DNA from: Omphiscola glabra
Lineage: Eukaryota > Mollusca > Gastropoda > Lymnaeidae
Length of the DNA stretch: 64,000 nt
Reading direction: 5' to 3'
Assembly (NCBI GenBank): GCA_964017045.1
Contig: OZ024796.1
Span: 26,537,010 to 26,601,009 of the forward strand
The notes below the pieces were generated by a model. The model made no database searches, was not told the DNA's origin, and saw only the letters and a program-made list of their open reading frames with translations. A program made the position numbers and the translations under genes. Position 1 is the stretch's first letter. Every line of letters starts with the position of its first letter. This document shows, piece after piece, positions 58,831-64,000 of the stretch.

Positions 58831-60204
58831 AGAGCCTCAAACGCCTTAATCCGACAATGCATGGTACCAATGAAAACTTGGATTTTTAAAATTTTGGAAT
58901 CCCCAGGAATGGCATAAAATAAATTCATTAAAATATTTCTAAATTACTGGATCAGATTATTTAGACTAAAAATACACATATTTGTAGTGATTGATAACAA
59001 AATAAAATTATGCAATGTGCCTTTTATTTATTTAATCCCCTCCTCCTTGAAAATGTCCCCCACTCATATATTTATACAAAGAAATAAGTGCAACCCTTTC
59101 CTACACGCCTACACCTCTGAAAATTAGCTAATAAATTATAGAGCAACAAAATATGTTTGAGCTTGAAAAAACAGACAGGGCATTAACAAGGACGTTTCGG
59201 CTAAACGCCTTGATCAGCAGACGAGACAAAACAAGAAACAGCAAATAGAAATAAAAAAACTGGTGTGTTCGAAGATTCTGAACAAAATATAGACCTCTCT
59301 GTCTCAAGTCTGTTTTAAAAGATTCGAAACAAAAACAAAACATTATTAGCCATTCGTTATTATTTAATTTTTATGTAACTATAACTATAATTTGAAAACT
59401 ACAAGTTTTATTATCGGCTATTTCTACGCTGAAAAGAAATTGAGTACCAATTGAGTGGAACGTGTTATATATTTAGACATATTTTTTAAATGTTATAAAA
59501 TTTTCATTTACTAAAGAAATTTTGATTTTAGTGTGACTTTTTAACAATTTATAGTCTAGGGGAAATAATAAAAAGATAAGACTGTAGAGTTATTTTTTAC
59601 AGTGTTATCCCTTGTGATTGCATAAAAGCAACCAAAAAAATGGAAGGTTGCTAAATGTAAACACTAGAATTAAAGGTCTAAAGATTTCTAAGGTCACTAA
59701 GTCTAAGGTGTCTTAGGCCAGTCAAATAATAATTAAATTTATAATATTATTTATTGATATGAATTCAAAGTGGCTATAATGTATGACAGTATGAGTATGA
59801 AGTACCGCCAATGCTCGACTTACGACCTATGCAACTTACGACCATATTCGACTTCAGACCACAATCACAATGAGCCACAATCACTAGCCATATTAGTAAT
59901 TAGATTTCAAATTTATTTCTGTCTAAGTTATCGGTCGAACGGCTTTGTCTGCAATCATCGGCGGTCGTGTAGAGATGATACAAATGACATACAAATGAAC
60001 ATCGAACATTATGATTTATAACAATAATAAAAAAAATAAGGAAATTTCCAAATGCCTTACTTAAATATTTTTATAGCATCACTTCACATTACTGTACACG
60101 TAGCGTACTCAACTTATGACCAAATCGTGCTACGACCGGTCTGTTCGGAACCGATCGTGGTCGTAAGACGAGCACAAGCTGTATTGGCAATTGGGACCAG
60201 GGTA
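58831..60204. other. Unassigned AT-rich sequence
   Basis: No gene. A hammerhead-like motif lies on the minus strand at 59194-59217 (see findings). Scattered cgacttacgacc words near 59815-59855 suggest an old transposon remnant. Confidence 0.45.
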
Positions 60205-60440
60205 TCAGAAGGTGCTGAATGGCCGAGTGGTCAGATCCAATAACAAGTTCATGGTGTGGAGTTAAACCCCCACCAAAGCCAAAAACGTAATCAACACCCG
60301 AGTGGATGGCAACTCATCTAGGAGAAGGAAACTCTGAATTCAAACCCAGTGATGGCATCCGCGAGGCGGTGAACATCAAAACTATGAATCATTCCGACTA
60401 CTCCTGCGACACCCCTGATACCATTGTTGAGAGGGCAGTG
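60205..60440 (+). mobile_element. Possible tRNA-derived SINE
   Basis: The stretch tggccgagtggtcaga resembles an RNA polymerase III A box of the Leu/Ser tRNA kind. A B-box-like ggagttaaacccc follows about 35 bases later, somewhat degenerate. The body downstream (tctaggagaaggaaactctg and ctactcctgcgacacccc) looks like a SINE tail region. There is no clear A tail or target duplication. I cannot exclude a decayed tRNA-like sequence. Confidence 0.45.
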
Positions 60441-60486
60441 AGCGTGCTAAAATAGCATGTATACAACCCTATATAAGTAATCAATC

Positions 60487-60640
60487 AAAGTGAGAGGTTG
60501 GGATAAAAAAATATTTAAAATATATCGCTGGCTTTGTATGACAAAATTGGTATAAAATGAATGATAATTGCGTGGACTATATGTTTCGAAACATACTTCT
60601 TCAGTTTAACTAAAATAAACTACCACAAATGAAGTCCCTG
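60487..60640. mobile_element. Partial copy of the 51033 element arm
   Basis: The run agtgagaggttgggat, then ggtataaaatgaatgataat and taactaaaataaactaccac, parallels 51070-51215 with scattered changes. It lies directly upstream of the LINE fragment. Confidence 0.65.
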
Positions 60641-60713
60641 ATTCCCAGAAATGACAGTTTAAAAAATATCAAAATTCATGATCACTCTTAAATATTCATA
60701 AGAACAATAGGAG

Positions 60714-60977
60714 GCATTAGATAGGCCAGAAATGCGCACCGAGCATTGCCCCATAGGCACATACTTCTGGCGTCTAGACAACAATCGGAATCCTACCTGC
60801 CGGCATTGCAACCTGGCTCCGGAGACGCTGGCGCATCTGTTGACCGAATGTCCCTCACTAGAGCTTCCGGGGGAGGCCTGGGCGGAGGGGGAACCCTATG
60901 TGAGGAAAATGTTGTATGGCACAGCTCAGCAGATGGAGTTGGTTGCCAATTTACTAGCCGGGGTCTTAAGAGAGTAA
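60714..60977 (+). mobile_element. Non-LTR retrotransposon 3' end (C-terminal zinc-knuckle fragment)
   Basis: The open frame from the ATG at 60732 encodes 81 residues, with a few more in-frame codons upstream to an in-frame TAG near 60712. It reads MRTEHCPIG near its start, then a C-x2-C-x8-H-x4-C cluster (C23, C26, H35, C40) in the context PETLAHLLTECP. This is the typical C-terminal zinc-knuckle region after the reverse transcriptase domain of many non-LTR elements (established pattern). The polymerase domain itself is absent, so this is a 5'-truncated dead copy. The frame ends at a TAA shortly after LLAGVLRE. Flanking sequence on the left belongs to another dispersed repeat (60487-60640). 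It is not a host gene in my reading. Confidence 0.72.
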
Positions 60978-61688
60978 TCTCACGACCTTCACCAGAATAT
61001 GTGTGTTAGTTAGACAGGCCAGAAAGATGTGCTTTTTGTCGTATGGCACCATGTTTTCAAAATGTCGTCCTCCATTTAATTTAGCAGTATGATATGTGTG
61101 TGTGTTTTTTTTTTCTTTTTTTACTGTAGCAAGTGAACAAAGACAGTGATATTTTCCAAAAGCCTTGAAATATTGTAACTTTTCTGTGCTCATTATACTG
61201 ATCATAAGTCTGGCTCTATTCTATAAACATATCATGAATATCATATTAAGGTTAAATTTTAACAAAAATTTTTTTAAAAAATGTAGCCGAATCTGTGCTT
61301 CCTAATAATATTAGGACAATGAGCATTTTTAAGACACTGCTTTTCACATAAGGTTTTATATTGTTTTAACACCATGATGAGAAGAAATCTTACCATAAAT
61401 GATCTTCTTACTGTATTATTTGCAAGATGATGAAGACTGTCAGTGGGGATTAATTCTCATTTCTTTTCAGCATCAATAATATTTCAATAGCATACAGTCA
61501 ATAATCAATGACTTGTCATTTTAAATTTAAATACAATTATTAAGTTTGTAACTTCACTGTAACCAGTGTGATTGAAGGTGTATTTTGTCACTTTGTTGCT
61601 AGTAATAGTATTACATACAAAAGTCCAAGTATAAAAAGAATAACTCTCACACAGCAATCTGAGCAGTGACCAGATCTAAAGTTAAAGC
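60978..61688. other. Unassigned sequence after the LINE fragment
   Basis: AT-rich; part may be LINE 3' UTR. No reading frame or structured RNA recognised. Confidence 0.45.
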
Positions 61689-61802
61689 ACACCTTAAGAC
61701 ATTTACTTAAGACATTTAATGAAGACATTTACTCAAGACATTTACTCAAGACATTTACTTAAGACATTTACTCAAGACATATACTTAAGACATTTACTTA
61801 CC
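61689..61802. repeat. 13-bp tandem array, ~9 units
   Basis: Units of aagacatttactt with c or a at the last positions. Confidence 0.93.
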
Positions 61803-61902
61803 TTATTAAGTTTTAATTCATCTACTAACTAGCTCTTTAGTTGTTTTCATAGGACACCAAGGTATTAAACTTTTTAAAAAATCATCAACGTTATTTTATT
61901 CG

Positions 61903-62159
61903 GTTACCGGAAATTTGAAAGAAAGAAATTTTGTCGACAAAATATTGATCAGAAATTTGTACGAATCTTTTTTTCAGTTCACACGACATTTTCGTCAAAT
62001 TTCTTTTTGAACTCGCAATACTATATAGTAAAACAAAATAGTGCGTTCAAAAAGAAATTTGACGCAAAATTTTAACGTGTAAACTAAAAAAAGAATCGAC
62101 CAAATTTCCGTTGATCAATTTTTCGTCGATGAAATTTCTTTCGATCAAATTTCCGGATA
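61903..62159. mobile_element. Long foldback MITE, copy 2
   Basis: It starts ggttaccggaaatttgaaag and ends gatcaaatttccgg, with inverted inner segments of tttctttttgaac and gcgttcaaaaagaaattt. It is the same family as the foldback at 55249, without the outer tattatggcatat extension. It lies about 270 bases upstream of the DNAJC4-like start. Confidence 0.82.
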
Positions 62160-62337
62160 CGATTTCATTCAGTATAAATATTCATAGTAAATGTCCCCTG
62201 ATTGTTAGGATATCTTTCATACTGCTTAATTTTCAAATCTTGCATTGAATAGGCATATCGGAAATTGTTCTTAAATACTAGGATGATTTTTATTTCCGTC
62301 TTCAAATGTTTCTTGTAGACTGATAAAACCATAACAT

Positions 62338-62355
62338 AAAATTCATTTCATTACA

Positions 62356-62356
<1 letters not shown>
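62338..62356 (+). promoter_or_regulatory. Possible 3' splice site upstream of the DNAJC4-like exon
   Basis: The run ttcatttcattacag is a reasonable pyrimidine-rich acceptor, followed by atcttt and a long A tract. It could join an upstream non-coding exon outside what I can recognise to the coding exon. An alternative acceptor is ctgcag at about 62395-62400. Neither is proven; a promoter immediately upstream would make both irrelevant. Confidence 0.25.
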
Positions 62357-62395
<39 letters not shown>

Positions 62396-62411
62396 TGCAG
62401 GCAAACCTTCC

Positions 62412-62441
62412 ATGATAAGACCGCCATGTCATCTCGACTGA
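62412..62441 (+). promoter_or_regulatory. Short upstream reading frame overlapping the DNAJC4-like start
   Basis: An ATG lies 14 bases before the chosen start, in another frame. It runs nine codons and stops at TGA 62439-62441, just inside the main frame. If this stretch is in the mRNA, scanning ribosomes would meet it first. Its context (ttccATGa) is weaker than that of the main start, so leaky scanning is expected. A translational effect is inference. Confidence 0.4.
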
Positions 62442-63217
62442 TGTTCTTACACAACTGCTGTAAAAATGGCTCAAACAGCCTTAACAGTCTCTGCTTTCAA
62501 AAGGTTTTCCATCCAGTGTTTGGAAGTATCAAGTCTGATGTATGCTCTTTCAGCACAAAGGCTGACCATTACAAAGTGCTTGGAGTGGATAAGAATGCGA
62601 CCCATGAAGACATTCGAGCAGCTTTTCTTAAAAGATCTAAAGAATGTCATCCAGATATCAGCAGTGGTAAGTCAGCAGATAATCACCAGCAGTTTATCAT
62701 GGTGAATGAGGCATACACCACGTTAAGTAAACCTTTAACTCGCCGTAGTTATGACCTTAATTTGAACTTTGAGGAATCTGAGAAGCAGTACAACAATTAC
62801 CGGCAATCAGCACGCACTCAAAACGCCCAAGATGAAAGCTTTTACGAACGTCCCCGGGCATTCTATGATTTGAATTCAGTTAGGGAGAAATCTGAAGATG
62901 AATTCTACAGAAAACAGCCATACTATGGCATTAAAGGAGTTTCAAAAATCTCCAATGGATCCATAGTGATGGCTTGCTTGTGTTTCATTCTGACTGGAAT
63001 GTTATTGCATTTCATTGTGCTTAGGCGCTCATTTTCGACTTACAAGAAAGTTTTGGATGAGAATGATGCCAAAAGCCACGCAATCTTCAAGAATGCTAAA
63101 GAGGCAGCAGCAACTTACTCTCCACAGGAAATTAAACAAAAATTAATTGACAGTAGCAATTTAACAAAGGATAAAACTGCTGAGAGTAAGAAAACTGCTG
63201 ATCTAAGAATGGATTGA
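62426..63217 (+). CDS. DNAJC4: DNAJC4-like J-domain membrane protein
   Basis: A 263-residue protein that I read as a type III Hsp40 co-chaperone of the DNAJC4 kind. It should stimulate an Hsp70 ATPase through its J domain. The J domain spans about residues 47-110: it opens DHYKVLGV, has the catalytic HPD at 75-77 in the loop after the basic helix, and ends RRSYD. Residues about 179-199 form one hydrophobic membrane segment followed by RR. The C-terminal tail of about 60 residues is rich in lysine and alanine. Residues 1-45 contain basic residues and hydroxylated residues with few acids before the J domain, which could be a mitochondrial presequence (inference). Length and order (leader, J domain, linker, single late membrane helix) fit DNAJC4, about 240 residues in human as I recall. 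The start is chosen for its ccgccATG context. The whole frame is in one exon; a retrocopy or an intronless CDS are both possible. Another membrane-anchored DNAJC is the main alternative. Confidence 0.88.
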   Translation: MSSRLMFLHNCCKNGSNSLNSLCFQKVFHPVFGSIKSDVCSFSTKADHYKVLGVDKNATHEDIRAAFLKRSKECHPDISSGKSADNHQQFIMVNEAYTTLSKPLTRRSYDLNLNFEESEKQYNNYRQSARTQNAQDESFYERPRAFYDLNSVREKSEDEFYRKQPYYGIKGVSKISNGSIVMACLCFILTGMLLHFIVLRRSFSTYKKVLDENDAKSHAIFKNAKEAAATYSPQEIKQKLIDSSNLTKDKTAESKKTADLRMD

Positions 63218-63320
63218 TAACTAGGAATTGCTAAAAAAAATTGTTGCTGTATCATTTGTACAAAGTAGTGTGTTTAGAAGTTCTGAAATTGATACTTGTT
63301 ATCCTTAATATCAGTGAGGC

Positions 63321-63326
63321 AATAAA
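63321..63326 (+). promoter_or_regulatory. Polyadenylation signal AATAAA of the DNAJC4-like gene
   Basis: The canonical hexamer lies 104 bases after the stop codon, followed within 25 bases by a T/A-rich stretch. This implies a 3' UTR of only about 120-130 bases. Later AATAAA motifs near 63643 and 63707 could serve longer transcripts. Confidence 0.6.
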
Positions 63327-63942
63327 ACTGTATAGCTATTAAACTTTTTAAAAAAATGCCTTATGAGAAAGGAGGAGGAGTGAACTTCCTGGTTTTAAGC
63401 AAACTCTGCATATAAATATAAACAGTATTGCAGCATTGCATGTATGCAGGTGTTGGTAGATATTTTATAAAATCACATGTTGAAGACTGCCTGTGAAGTG
63501 ATAGCCCAGGGACTTGATGTCCGGTGGTCCTCTCATAAGTATGACACTAGATATGTGAGAAACATCACAACAGTTCGTGGGCTCGTTGTAGAAACTGCAG
63601 CTACAGACATCCGCATCATTCATTTCTTAATTAGTGATAGTGTGTTGGAATAAATTTAAATTGAATCATGATCTGTGATAGTAGTGGGGAGAGGCTGTAG
63701 CACTGTTTGAATAAATGCTATTACTTTTCCAATTTAAATAAGCAACATAAAGTTACATTGGTTATAGAGATGCGAAATAAAAGTAATAATAAAATCATAT
63801 ATCAACTACCACAGTGAGCCCAAACGGGCATTACTGAATCTAGATTTTAACATTGTTTTTTTTTTTTTTTCATTTTTTTCAATTATAAAATGGCAGGATG
63901 AAGTAAAGGTTTTTTTTGTCATATTTACTAAGGTGTCCCATT
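63327..63942. other. Sequence downstream of the DNAJC4-like gene
   Basis: AT-rich with a few AATAAA words (about 63643, 63707), a T run at 63857 and no further coding exon visible. Confidence 0.5.
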
Positions 63943-64000
63943 CAGGGCCGACCCTAACAATTACGGGGCCCTATGCGAAACGGATTGCGCGGGGCCCATT
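63943..64000. mobile_element. hAT-type MITE with CAGGGCCGAC end, cut by window edge
   Basis: It starts cagggccgaccctaac and continues ggggccctatgcgaaacgg, the inverse of the right end of the element at 41244. The second terminus and target duplication lie beyond the window. Confidence 0.75.

Noticed and set aside
60205..60280. Functional tRNA gene
   Set aside because: A-box and B-box-like words are present but no complete cloverleaf or acceptor pairing can be drawn; SINE remnant preferred.

Overview
The window looks like animal nuclear DNA, most likely from a mollusc and plausibly a gastropod. It is AT-rich and has very low gene density. It contains one metazoan-type DNAJC4-like gene with a Kozak-type start and a poly(A) signal, a decayed non-LTR retrotransposon 3' end, and several short hAT-type transposons with perfect 8-bp target-site duplications. 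Three (perhaps four) of these closely resemble the SPIN group of hAT elements, which I recall being reported from tetrapods and from a pond snail. Nothing bacterial, organellar or viral was seen.

Layout: positions 1-61,000 are essentially intergenic. They carry a very dense set of tandem arrays, about 40 in all and roughly 14 kb or a fifth of the window, with unit lengths from 13 to 67 bp. The largest are a 14-bp array at 3257-4308, two neighbouring 44-bp arrays at 18700-19222 and 19415-20953, a 48-bp array at 21721-22296, a 14-bp GA-rich array at 22440-23660, a polypyrimidine tract at 28305-28869, a cluster of five unrelated arrays at 33809-36375, a nearly perfect 60-bp array at 41521-41897 and a G-rich 22-bp array at 50106-50914. 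Between the arrays sit MITE-like elements: hAT-type copies at 7574, 12432, 14790, 41244, 42766, 43763, 47010, 55623 and the truncated 63943; a related pair of 'gatcaaattt' MITE families at 121, 6668, 33529, 55249 and 61903; and long inverted-repeat elements at 40463 and 51033. Long poly-G/poly-C and poly-A/poly-T runs are scattered throughout.

The right end (60,700-64,000) holds the protein-coding signal: a LINE C-terminal fragment at about 60714-60977 and a complete 263-codon single-exon DNAJC4-like reading frame at 62426-63217. That frame has a J domain with HPD, one membrane segment, a short overlapping upstream reading frame and an AATAAA signal at 63321. Most other long open frames in the window run through tandem arrays whose period keeps several frames open at once; I do not treat them as genes.

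I see no cooperating gene system. The notable content is genome-dynamic: array expansion, shared array families at separate loci, nested MITE families and possible horizontally mobile hAT elements. Array boundaries are good to a few bases where I counted units and to tens of bases where arrays decay gradually.
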